From Ignelater luminosus (Eukaryota; Arthropoda; Insecta; Coleoptera; Elateridae): a DNA stretch of 64,000 nt. The notes beneath the pieces were generated by a model. That model had not been told where the DNA came from. It ran no database searches and saw only the letters and a program-made list of their open reading frames with translations. The stretch lies in assembly GCA_011009095.1 (NCBI GenBank), contig VTPC01001755.1:1-64000 (forward strand), written 5' to 3'. The stretch's first letter is position 1; the number at the start of each line of letters is the position of its first letter. Shown here one piece after another: positions 12,755-23,860 of the stretch. The position numbers were made by a program, and so were the translations under genes.

Positions 12755-13085
12755 TTATACACAGGGTGAGGTTTCGTAAGAGGCCTATATACAGGGTGTC
12801 GGATTCACGAGTAGTCGCGTGACCGACCATCAGAACCCTTCGATCTACGACTGCTGGCGCCCTCTTTTACGACCATCTATTAGTTTAATAAGAGTTTTGA
12901 AAAACGATGAGCATCTCTTTGTGAGAGATTAGCCAAGTTTATTTGAGAATCCACCCCATCTGCGGCATGAGCTACTGAATTTAACATCTACCATTGGTCT
13001 GGACGGGACTTGTGCATACTTTTGAGCATCTTTCCGTTACAAAACTTAGCAAATCTTTGATACATTTTACAAAGAATGCAGCATT
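12755..13085 (+). repeat. Dispersed repeat with tandem head, copy 1
   Basis: The head holds two copies of a roughly 31-bp unit beginning TATACAGGGTG or TATACACAGGGTG. The body is shared with 59436-59820: matching landmarks are a Gly/Cys-rich segment with CTGGCG (12853), an ACCACCCC-type patch and TTTCCGTTACA near 13030. The copies are diverged, the orientation is the same, and no protein is encoded. Confidence 0.65.
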
Positions 13086-16000
13086 TTCGTATAAACAGCA
13101 TTGTTACACAAACGATTATGCCCAGATTGGTTTTACATTAAAGGAAGGAGTCTGTAGATAGCCGCCAGAAGTATGCCAGTTTTAAATATTGGATTTATCT
13201 TACATTATTAACAATAAATGTTAAACTAAAAAAAATTGTTTGAAATATAACAGGTCTCGAAGAATCTTATCCTTCTTTAAGATAATATCCGTTGATGCAG
13301 AGGAAGATTTCTTAGTCTTGTCTTGTGCTAATAAAAACTGGAAATACTGCATTGATATAAATTGTGCATTATGCAGAGAAACAAATTATTTCAAAACCTG
13401 TTCATTTAATGTATACAGATGTAGGCGAAAACTCAAAGCACATACAGCACAAAAAGTGACTTTTTAGAAAAAGTAGAAAACAAAGTTTTATAGCGTACAT
13501 TTATTTTAATATTTTATTTATATATGACGTAGAAAACGAAAACTAATTAATAACTGAGAGTGTTGACGCAAAAGACGGTACATAATATTTTGCATGTAAC
13601 AACTTTATTTAAAGAACTCCACATTTGTTCTGGTCAGTTTTCTGGTCATTCTTGAAGTCATAGTAGGCACTGCTTAAGATAATCAGAGCAGAAAGTTAGT
13701 TGGCAGCATCCTCCCTTCAATTCTGAACCAATTTTAATTGGATCACAATTACTGCTGCAAACTTGAAAACCCCAAGATTCGAGAAAGCCAGTAATGAGAA
13801 TATCTGAAAATTTTGATTAGATACAGGAGAACCACTATACAAAAATTCAGCTTTATATTGTTTATTTCTAGGTTTTTTCCTAGTAGCACAATAAGGTGGG
13901 AACTGTATAGGTTGCCGAGTCCGTTACGACTAGGGAATGAAACGCTAATTCTGGGTCTAAACTGTGTAGGAATCGTGGTCAGATCTGGTGTAGGAACCGT
14001 TTAGTATCTGTATGGCATAGCATAGCATAGCACATACAGTTTCCGTGCCGTACAACCGCATCAATCCGAGTCAGCTACAGCGCCATCGTTTCGAAACATA
14101 AGAAATCAAAAGTTAAGCTTGTCAACAGATGGCGTTGTTGCAAGTTCGGATTTATATTGGCATTCCTATATAGGAACTGTATGGCTAAGCGGAATCGATT
14201 TAATGCAGTTAAAGAACTTTAGTATTGTAATAATTAGTGAGTTAATTGACAGATTTAATTAATATTTTGCTCTATAAACTTACCTATATCTTATTAAGCT
14301 TTTATTTTTGGTTTGATTACTTACAAATAAAGTTTTGTTTCTATTAAATCTATAATTTACATCAAGTAGAAAAGAAAAAATAAATTAAGACAACATAACT
14401 TAAATATTTTATTATAGAATATACATAACACATGTACAACATAAAATATTTAAAAATTAACAAACCATACTACTTACTAATAATTAAGTTTCACGTATTT
14501 ACTCTTATGTACGCACATATGTACCTAAATGTAAGTTTATGCGGTTTTAAAACGCAGGTTGACTTGGGTTTTTCGAGATAGATTATAATACTGATTTACA
14601 AAAAATCCGAACACTCAAACATGTATAATTTTTTATTTGTTAAATTTCTATCCTTTGAAACCTATTTAATTATTAAGATTTCGTTGTTAAATTCGTCCTG
14701 CGTACTATTTGTTTCGCTTACCTAAATTTGATATGAATTATACATTACATATCACCAAGTTCCATTGCAAACCACTAACATTTCCGGGGTGTTCGGATTT
14801 TTTCAACGCAGTATAGGTTGTATCCTTTTTTGTTTAAATACAACACACACCAGATTTTAAACTTGAAACTCAAAGGATTTTTCTAACAATTTGTCAAGAT
14901 ACCAATATCACCGCACTCACCACTGGTTTAAGCATCTCTCGGTCTGTGGTCGTCTTAAATAAATTTCTCATAAACCATATCTGAAATAAAATTATTAAAA
15001 GCTTTTAAAAACTTAGTGATGAGTAGTGTTACTAATATACAATATTTGCAATGTTAAATGAACAATTACAAAACAACTGCTACGTATTTTTATGAATTTA
15101 AGCATTAAAAATAAAAATAATGTTCATAATATTCCAAAAGACAACTTACCTCTATGAAGGTTTAAATCTGTCTGAAAACATTTTAGCCCTCATAGTGTCA
15201 TTATCCAAGGTCGCTCATTTACCTTCAGCACAAGATCAATAGAAGTGTAGAATTTTTTTTAAATTACGAAAATGAACAACAAAAACCCGCATATAACAGG
15301 CGCATAGCTAAAGGAGTCTAAATGTGGCACATCACTGTGTTTTTGCCCCTTCAGACGATAATTATTATTCGGATTTAAATTCATACTGAAATCATTAACT
15401 GATCATTTTAAAAGTTATAGAAAAATGTAGTTAACTAGATTTTTATTGCTTTACTGCTTTCTCTTTTACCTATGTCCCATTTAAATTGGAATATTAGCCC
15501 TACTGCCAAATGGCAACACATTTTTCCCTGTTTTTTATTAGACGAGACAGATTATATCACTCATTTTAAATTTTTTTCATTTTAATCAGCTTCAAATATT
15601 ATAGAATTCTCGGTAGTGTACGAAACTTCACAATTTTTTGAATGTTTGCAGCAATTTGTCGTAGGTCAGTAAGTTTTATGACAGGAAAGAAGGTTAAAAA
15701 GAACCGGCTGACAATAACTACCTGCTCAAAAATGCAACAGAATTTGGCAAATCATAAGCATAATCACATTTGCCTTTGTTTAAGAAGATACATCGTGTTT
15801 CCGTCAGTAACCTGTAATTAATAATTTGCCATTACCATTTCTACTTAAAAATCACAATAATTTAGTACAATAATGGAATTACGCTAAAAATTGATGTATT
15901 TCTTATTTGTCATTTATCCGATAAATAGTCCAGGTAGTGTGTATTCTTTCAATTATTGTGGGTATAAGCTTGACGGATAAAATAAATACTTAGCGTAAAA

Positions 16001-17009
16001 AATTAGAAATTTATGAAAAATACATAAATTCTTTTAAAGATTTAAAACTAGTTCTGGTATAATTAATAAAATCGATATTTAGATTCAAATGAATTATTTT
16101 ATTTGCATTTCTCTTACCACTATGAGCTTCGAATAGTAGTAATACATTGTTTAATTAGTTTTTGTATAAAAAATCAGTCGAGACTTTAAATGAAAAATGC
16201 GATAACTTTATTATCGAATAAAGTAAGGCAAGAACTTTTGTTTCTTGGGAAATTAGATTTATAATAATAACGGATTAAATTGATATGAACAAACACTTTA
16301 TAAAATTTCATTTTACTTTGTTTCATAACTTACGTAACTATGAATAAAGATGCTTCAATCTTTATTGGTGTTTTGATTTAGATTAATAAATATTTTTTTA
16401 GGAACTTGTTTGAAAGTCCTGCTTCGTTAGTAATTTGCTTTTGATAGGATTTAAATTTTTGAGTTGGTGCCTTTTTTGCACATTGTACATATTATAATAC
16501 TTAGTTATTATTGCAACTTCATATGTGTTAATTGTTTCACAAAACAGAAACAGTATTAAGAACTCAACAAACAAAGCATCTTAAGATTAGTTTTCATATT
16601 GACAAGCTATATAGTTTTTAAATCGTCAAGTTAATATGCATACTAATGTTGTTTTAAGAGTTATTAACCGTACAGTAATGCTACAGTCATCCTAACATTA
16701 GGTTCTGTATTGGAAATCGACTCATTTCCTATACGGCCAAGACAGCGCTAATACTTAGTTGTTTTGAGGATTAGTAACGATACCGTATATGCGTCTAGCT
16801 AACTAAGTTGGTCTCGACCGAACAGTTACCGCATAGGACCTGGACAGATTTCTCTGTGCTGGTTTTAGCACGAGCAACTGCATAGTTTCTGTAAGGTTCC
16901 TGGACGGTTCCGACTTTTGTGCTACTAGGGTTATAACAGTTATGCCAAATATCTAGGATACAGCTGGTGTGTGTTTTTTGTTTAATTATCTAACAAAAAA
17001 TAAATGTAG
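13086..17009. other. Long intergenic stretch without supported genes
   Basis: Mostly AT-rich. A GC-richer part at about 13880-14200 includes a short tandem (GGCATAGCATAGCATAGCA near 14013). Open frames such as 13240-13467 and 13813-14004 have no family signature. No transposon ends were identified. Confidence 0.4.
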
Positions 17010-17645
17010 TAAAAACAAGAAGATAGACAGTGGAAAAATTTTTAATCTACTTATACTACAGACTAAAAGTTTAAGAACTCCCATACGTTTTAGTTATAAA
17101 TTATTACTGGACACAAATATATACTGACCGACAAAAAAACCGGCCACCCTGAATAATTTCGCAAAACCACTTTGAAAATTATTAATTTCAATGCCACGGC
17201 GGTTGAATGATGTTATTGAAGCTCGAGGAGGACATCGACACTACTAATAATTATCAGGAGGTACATTATAAACAACCACATTTATTGTTTTTAATTAAGA
17301 AAGTAGCGTATTTAGACTGTTTAAATTAAATTTAATTCTGTATTAATTTGTCTCTTTTTTTAGCTAATCTGTACATCCTGTGTCAACAGTGAATGGTTCT
17401 TAAATCAAATAACAATCACTGATTAAAATAATAATTGTTAAAGTGGTTTTGCGAAATTATTCAGGGTGGCCGGTTTTTTTGTCGGTCAGTATATATTTAT
17501 ATCCAGTAATCAGTAATAATTTATAATTAAAACGTATGGGAGTTCTTAAACTTTTGGTCTGCATTATAAGTAGATTAAAAATTTTTCCACTGTCTATCTT
17601 CTTGTTTTATATTTCAGAGTGGCCGGTTTTTTGCCGGTCAGTATA
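17010..17645. mobile_element. Non-autonomous Tc1-like element with IR/DR-type ends
   Basis: The left arm 17010-17174 and right arm 17438-17610 are inverted copies of each other, about 165 bp and nearly identical. Each arm holds an inner repeat whose core reads AAACCGGCCACCCTGAA on the left (about 17125-17155) and in reverse complement on the right (about 17460-17490). A further direct copy at 17612-17643 ends in GGTCAG just before TA. Repeats at both ends of a long inverted repeat are the IR/DR layout known in some Tc1-like transposons. The matching left outer repeat is missing. The interior retains only the last codons of a Tc1 transposase. Confidence 0.75.
17188..17247 (+). pseudogene. Last 19 codons of a Tc1-like transposase
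   Basis: The frame reads SMPRRLNDVIEARGGHRHY and then TAA (17245-17247). Tc1-like transposases characteristically end with a MPRR(L)xxVIxxxGGxTxY-type tail, so this is the 3' end of such a gene stranded between the inverted repeats. The rest of the transposase has been lost by internal deletion. Confidence 0.75.
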
Positions 17646-18397
17646 TTTATTAATACAAAACAATAAGGCTAACCTGTTTTGTAGTATGTGTTAACAAATA
17701 CTTGTGTTCAGATTTAATAAGCACAAATTTATAACCAAGAAATGCAGGTGGTCTTAAACGTTTGTTCTGCAGTGTACTTACATCTATTTTCGTTGACATT
17801 TAATAGAGAATTTACTAATTAATAAATGTGCCCAATAAACAATAAATATCAGTTGTTTTGCTTTTTTTTTATGAAATTGATTTAAAAACTATTTAAGATT
17901 TTGTTTTGATTGCTTTGTAAGATTTTTACGTGAAGATGAATGACTGAACCGCTCTTCTGTAACAAAAAAAGGAAAATAGAAAAAGATATAATAAAGTCGA
18001 ACAACAATTCAACAAAAAAAAACTGGTAGTCGACTAGTTGTCCTCATAAAAACTGTTAAATATCTCTAATCTTAGCGTAACCTGTCGAATTAGATATTGA
18101 AAGTAAATAGTCATTCATAATTATAAATATAGCAAACATTTTTACATAATGTACTTTAACTATTTATTCTACGTTGAATCTCCCTTCTATTGGTTTTAGT
18201 TACGCACCAATTCCTTACTATGAACTTGCAAAAAAAAATAACATAGCATCCTATATTTTCCTTCCCAAAACACACTTGCCCATAATAATGTAATAAATGT
18301 AACTTTTGTTCTATAAATGAAAAAGCAGCGCAAGGCTTCGTTATTAGTTTTCTTTTTTCTATTGAAGTTATTACTTATTCTCATTTAATTTGATATA

Positions 18398-18798
18398 CAC
18401 TGCTCCAAGAAATTAGTGCATCAGTACTAGAATTCTCCGTTTGATATACTTTGGCGTTACTATAGACAATATTGCATTGCATTGAGATTCAATTTCAAAA
18501 CATAGTACCGTTATATCAGTTTCAAGTTGTTGTCTCAAATAAAAAAAATCATTAAAATAACGATGCCATTTGGCATTTAATCTCAGTCTTCTACATTTAC
18601 AATTTCTCAGTCGGAAACTAGTGGTTGTTAAAGGTCAGATTTCTTGTGATTATTTTATTTCACGTATGACATAAACACAGTTAAGAACGCTTTAAATGCA
18701 ACAGGAAGTAAATATTTTTTTTCTAGCTTATTGTATAACTTTGTGTTAAAAATGTGGTGAAAAACCACATGCCTGATGTGTTAATTTCTTGGAGCAAA
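18398..18798. mobile_element. TA-flanked MITE upstream of JHBP gene A
   Basis: The left end reads CACTGCTCCAAGAAATTA and the right end, in reverse complement, TTTGCTCCAAGAAATTA; the inverted match extends to about 27 bp. TA flanks both sides (18396-18397, 18799-18800). The aligned position in the duplicated unit (near 25728) lacks it and reads straight through TACGTATATG, so that unit gives the empty site. The 401-bp element has no ORF and sits about 290 bp upstream of the TATA box of gene A. Confidence 0.75.
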
Positions 18799-19085
18799 TA
18801 TGTATATACTCGCAACCTTCATTTATTGAATTATCTTTGTTACAGTAAACACTCGTTTTATACTTCAAAGAGCAAGTTGATTTAGAATGAAAATAACAAA
18901 CACATTATTTCAAAACAAGTTGTTAATACGCCCAATACAGCAGTTATAACTATTAAGAGTTTTTACGAAATAGAATTATAATAAATTTCCCGCCAAACGA
19001 AGAAAAAACGCAAAACTTGTGTTGTGTCCTTGCTGTTTTTTTTTCTTCCTTTTTTTGTAATGATCTTCTGCGCAGCAAGTGTATT

Positions 19086-19095
19086 TATATAAATA
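19086..19095 (+). promoter_or_regulatory. TATA box of JHBP gene A
   Basis: TATATAAATA lies 69 bp before the start codon. The identical decamer occurs 75 bp before the start of copy B. Transcription should start about 30 bp downstream, near 19115-19125. Confidence 0.7.
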
Positions 19096-19154
19096 CAACT
19101 TTTGCTATAATTCCATATTAGTAGTTCATTCCCAAACGAAGAATTAAGATAACC

Positions 19155-20288
19155 ATGAAGATTGCAGTGTTACTTTTTGTAGCTGTACAACTTATAAAAG
19201 CTGAAACTACTAGAAGCATATGTAAGTTTAAGTTAAGTTTATGTTAATTATTCCAGATTACACATTGTAAACTTAAAACATTTTTTATTACTTTGCAATT
19301 CTCTTAATAAAGTTTAAATTAATAGATAAACAATTAGTTTTATGTTCAAAATGAAATTTTTATTTTAGTTAATCTACTTGAACTTGAACCATGTCACAAA
19401 AACGATCCCAACTACAACGATTGTTTCCTAAAATTCATCGATAAAGGACTGTCTCTTTTATCAAAAGGAGTACCAAAACTCTTCATTCCTCCAATGAATT
19501 CATATACAGTGCCTGTTTTAGCAAGCAATGTAACCTTGGAAAATATTGCAACGGGAAGGGCAGTACTTAAAGACATAAAGATCTCGAATATTCTGAAACT
19601 AAAAGTCATTGATGTCAAGTAGGAAAAAATTCTGATTTTCTTTATTATTTAGAAACTCATTTATAATTATTGCTTTTAGGGTAGATGTGGATAATCTGTC
19701 TGGAGAAATAGATGTATTTCATCCAAAACTTACCATTGCTTTTGAATATGATATCGATGGAAAATTACTTGAGTCTCCAATACATATACAAGGGTTGTTT
19801 AAAGGAAAATTCAGTAAGACCAAAGACACATTAACGAAATTCATTCAAAACACATTTTTTACTTTGCAGCCGACATAAACTCTAACTTGAAAATCAAATT
19901 CAAAGTTGTTGAAAGAAATGGTGAGAAGTACTTTGCTTTTGATGATTTTAAGTTTAAAATGGAAGTCGGAGGAGGCACTGTTCATCTTGATCCAACAAAT
20001 CCTGAAGAAAGGATTATTAGTATGTAACATTTTATCTTTGTATGATCGCTAATGTCAATATCGAATTATGTAATACATTTATTCATTTAGAATCTTGCTA
20101 ATACATCTGGCATAAATTCTTGTTTTTTTGTTTCAGCTGATTTTGCTCAGAATTTGTTTAACCAGAACGCAGAAGAATATTTAAAATTACTGAATCCTAT
20201 CTACGTAGAACATGGAGGAAGACTAATTAAATCAATGGCAGAAGCATTGTTGAATTTAATTCCGGCAAACCAGATACTTCCAGAGTAA
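19155..20288 (+). CDS. JHBP/takeout-family secreted protein, gene A (250 aa, five exons)
   Basis: Exons: 19155-19221, 19369-19618, 19680-19813, 19870-20019, 20137-20288. All introns are GT-AG, with phases 1,2,1,1; the stop is TAA. The product starts with a hydrophobic signal peptide (MKIAVLLFVAVQLIKA, residues 1-16), followed by the family's cysteine pair (C31 and C41, within PCHKNDPNYNDC). Later landmarks are FHPKLTIAFEYD, the turn RNGEKYFAFDDFKFKM, GGGTVHLDP and the amphipathic C-terminal helix ending ANQILPE. Length and layout fit haemolymph juvenile-hormone-binding/takeout proteins (Pfam JHBP, TULIP-type fold), secreted carriers of small lipophilic ligands. The actual ligand is unknown. 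The ATG is preceded by AACC and a TATA box 69 bp upstream; AATAAA is at 20367. It is the intact partner of pseudogene B, 8.2 kb downstream. Confidence 0.92.
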
Positions 20289-20366
20289 TATTATAATGCT
20301 ATTTACTATTAAGCAATAATAGGTACAATATAAGAAAATAAATATTGTATAAATGTGTATATTGTC

Positions 20367-20372
20367 AATAAA
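20367..20372 (+). terminator. Poly(A) signal of JHBP gene A
   Basis: AATAAA (overlapping a second AATAAA) 78 bp after the stop codon, conserved in copy B at 28612. Confidence 0.65.
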
Positions 20373-20670
20373 TAAATGATGGTGATGTTTTAATATACAC
20401 TGTCTGTCTAATATACCTTTCAAGGCACATTGTTATTTACTAATATACAGAGTATTCCAGGTTGGCTGTTTTAGCCAAATGTCCCAGTAAAAATTTAGAA
20501 TTCTCTAGATCAATATAGCTGTAAAAGATCTATAAGCCAACTAAATTATCAGTTCAAAATCATTTACGGTTAACCTTAAGTGCAACATTCAAATATTTCA
20601 GTAAATATTACTTTTGGTTTGCTGCTGATTTCACTAAGGTGCTTTCTATAATCTTAACCTTTTAGGGAAA

Positions 20671-21571
20671 ACTTGGAAAAAAATTTAAAATAGCTTATCT
20701 TTTGCACAGTAGCTAATGTTCCTAACAACATATTCAGAGCACCTATCTCTCTGATGTCGGTTCCCTGCATTTTCAGACCCTTAAAAACCTGGAGCGCTGG
20801 ATAAGTTTAGGATAGCACTAACATTAATCTTAAGACGAAACGGTCGGACCTATATGGCTTATATAGAGTTCAAATAAAAAAGAATAAACAAACTATTATC
20901 TAGAGTAACTTTAGCCTAGGTACCATTCTAGAGACACAAGAAGCGTATAAACCTTGCAAAATTCAAGAATCATTTCCATTCTTTTAACTGTTTTTGCTTT
21001 AGATAAGTTTCTAAGGCAGATATTGCAAATATGCTCGAAAAAATCTATTTTCTACAAAGTTTTCTGTATACATCTATAGAATAGTGATTTTCAATTCTAA
21101 AAGGTGCTTTTCTCTTGAGATTTTCTTAACTGTACATAGATGATATTAAAGAATTCGAAAGAATTTTAAATATTTGAATATTATATTTCAGAAAATGCTT
21201 GAAAACAGTCGAAAGTGATCGAGCATTGCTTAATTAGATAATGACGTTTCTTGTTGACCTGTTTATCTTTATTATGATTCGCGTTCAAACTTTTGAAGAA
21301 CACGCGATCAGCACGATTTTGACATTTTCAAAAATTTGGTTGGAAGATCACAATGGTTTCAGAAAAACGGAAAACTTGCAGTTCTTACGAACTGTTATTG
21401 TATCTGATACATAGCGCAACTCACAACACAGGTGCCGCCGGTCTGCTTTTGAATACATTGTTAGAAGTGACTTACTGACGTAACTACCGTAAAACTGAAA
21501 AGAAGTTTAAAAGTAAGACTTTTGGCTAGCATGACCAGGGGCATTAAGGTCTAAGAGAAAGTTGTACCCAT
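20671..21571. other. Intergenic DNA after duplication unit A
   Basis: No gene recognised; AT-rich with short frames only. The homology with unit B ends near the start of this stretch. Confidence 0.4.
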
Positions 21572-22705
21572 ATTAACACTCAGCAATTATTTATGCGCAT
21601 TACCTCTGACATAAAAGCGGCATCAGACCTGGAAGTATGTCTGCGGTTTGAGTTGGCTCCAAAATCGACTTCACTTTTTGATGATATTTCAGTAAGCAAA
21701 ATTGCAAAATCTGCATTGCGCCGTATGGAACACAGCCCAAGAGTCAGGTAGTCATCGACGAAAGATACATTTTACATGCAATGTGGTTTGGGCCGCGTCA
21801 AATTAGTCAGTCTTATGGCTCGTCCATTTGACACTTTTTCCATAATGTGCATGTCATGTTTGAAGACTACGAACTACCCTTGACTGCATAAAGGAAAAGA
21901 AGAATGAGAAGTATCCTGGAAAATAAGAACCAAACTTTTTTTTAAATTTTCGTTAGCGATAAAATCGTCGCTGCTCAGTCTCAGTCAGATTTTCTTTGAA
22001 ATGACAAGAATAAAGATGGATTTATAAAACCGCATATAAAAAGCTTGCTGAGCGTTGGTCATTCAATTTATTAGAGATGCAGACACAGATATTGTTAGTT
22101 GGGTTCTGTAACTAGAGTCGAAGAATAACACAGTCTTTGTAGTTACTCATGGCACAGATATCCCCGTCAAGCTTGTGGCTCGAGCTAAGGCATCATTCAC
22201 AATTCAGCTTCTACATTCTCTATCAGACAAAGTTAGTAGAAAGGTCTTTTTGATTTCTTATATCTAGGGTAATATCGGAGACATGAGGTACGGTAATTCA
22301 ATGAAGCGCTATTGACTTCTCCCAAAGCAGTCAGTTAGAGCATTTTAAAAGCCCGAGAAAAGTTTGTGATAGTTTTGTTTTGATCTTTGCACGGAAGATG
22401 ATTTTACAGCCTTGAGTACAGCCTTTTTCAAATCATTTTAGTTTGGCTTCATTACCTCCAGCCAGTCACCATTCATACCGGCCTTATTTCCAAGTTGGAT
22501 ATTTTTTTAAAATCAACATCTTGGGGTTGGCAACAACTGAATGATTGTCTTGTTCTTACGCCAACAAAATTTCTTCCTGTACCAGAGGAGCTGCTCAATT
22601 TGCATATCTTGCAATTGCAAAAGTAAGTGGGGTGAAAGGTGCTAATACAAGAAAACGAGACTGGTCTGCTCTATCATGTGCGGCCATCGTCAGGGAACAT
22701 CGTAA
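21572..22705 (+). pseudogene. Relic of a repeat-borne gene with CXC-type cysteine tail
   Basis: Fragments read along the plus strand INTQQLFMRITSDIK (21572 on), FELAPKSTSLFDDIS, then VVIDERYILHAMWF and NVHVMFEDYE. Near the end come LPVPEELLN and a Cys-rich run beginning CNCKSK (22610 on) and ending VCSIMCGHRQGTS (near 22702). Stops and frameshifts are frequent. The order matches, from memory, a multicopy uncharacterised protein in many arthropod genomes: ELAPxPxSLFD, a VxDGGxLLHRVxW-like motif, a long middle and a CNCK..C..C..CxxMCGxCxG tail. Its biochemical role is unknown to me. Evidently dead, filling the gap between duplication units A and B. Confidence 0.5.
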
Positions 22706-23111
22706 GACAATTTATCAATTCAAAATGAAGATGAGGACAATAACGGCAAAAATGACGATTAAGGCTTTTTTTACGCTTAAGTACAACTAAAAGCTTTATG
22801 TGGAAAAAATCCATAAAATTAGTCTGCCATCACTAATACTTATGAAAGCTGAAATCTCTATATGTATTCATTTGCATGAAATGGTGTTATGACAACAAAC
22901 ATGTGAAACGTATTTTAACAATGAACAACGATCGATATTAGTTAGTGCTTCAATATGATATATAAATAAGTTTCACAAACACGAGCCCTGCAATTAATCA
23001 GCCAACCTTCAAGAGTCACGTGGTACATCGACAGCAGTATTATTTTACTGATTAGTAGTAAGTACCCAATCTAATGTAATGTTGATTATACTGGATATTC
23101 CAAAAAGGTAA

Positions 23112-23860
23112 ATGTTCGGTTTAGGCTCTCAAGGTCTTGGGGGGTTTCTATAGTTTTTCTAAAAGCCCACTCGAGAGGAGTAAAAAGAGACCACTCCACT
23201 CTGAACGGTCAAGAAATAAAAAAGATAAATTTTCAAAAAAAAATTTTTCAATGGAAAATTTTCCATAAGAAAGAATTTTTTGATAAGGTGTCCATCCCAT
23301 AGAATTTTTTAAAAATGAAGATTGCTATTGTTTATTTAACCTCTGCGAATACATCTGGCGCCGGCGATGCTGCCAAGCTATAGACCAGTTTGCATCACTT
23401 CTTCAGGGTATTCGAGACCAGTGCGACGATTTTCATGTCCAAAACTGAGCATATTAATTTTCCATATTTCGTTTAAGTGCCAAAACTTTCAATAAAAATA
23501 TTTCTTATTATAGCCGTCTACCTAACCTAACCTAACCTCACATTGATTAACCTATTTTCAAACATTTTCAGTTGTCTTGCATAAAAAATCTCATAAGGAA
23601 TTTTCATTTTTAAAAAATTTAATTTTTTTTATTTTTTGACTTGGAAAATTAAGACTGGTCTTGTTTTACTCGTCTCGTCGTGGGCTTCCAGAAAAACTAT
23701 AGGATGAGCACTTTATCTAGAAAAAAGATTTTCTTATGGAAATTTTCCATTGAAAAAATTTATAACTTTTTTATTTCTTGACCGCCCAGAGTGGAAGTGA
23801 TCCTTTTTTACCCCCCAAAAACTTGAGGGCCTAAACCAAATTTTAGCCTCCAAGGATTGC
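23112..23860. mobile_element. Foldback-type element with long imperfect inverted arms
   Basis: The arm 23112-23285 (phrases TTTAGGCTCTCAAG, CGGTCAAGAAATAAAAAAG, CAATGGAAAATTTTCC) recurs inverted at about 23675-23860 (CTTTTTTATTTCTTGACCG, CTTGAGGGCCTAAACC), with small indels. The middle is AT-rich and non-coding, with a short CCTAA tandem at 23521. No TSD was resolved. Confidence 0.65.
23521..23538 (+). repeat. Short telomere-like CCTAA tandem
   Basis: Three and a half units of CCTAA, the complement of the common insect telomere repeat TTAGG. At 18 bp it may be chance or a trace of repair. It lies inside the foldback element. Confidence 0.5.

Larger units (their letters stand above)
17970..20670 (+). 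repeat. Segmental duplication, unit A (contains intact JHBP gene A)
   Basis: Aligns by eye with 25370-28890 across upstream DNA (for example CTCATAAAAACT at 18044 and 25431, AAAGTAAATAGTCA at about 18100 and 25519), the whole five-exon gene, its AATAAA region and about 380 bp beyond, including a TACAG(A/G)GT(A/G)T motif. Differences are point changes, small indels, a MITE present only in this unit, and a mariner present only in the other. Confidence 0.8.
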
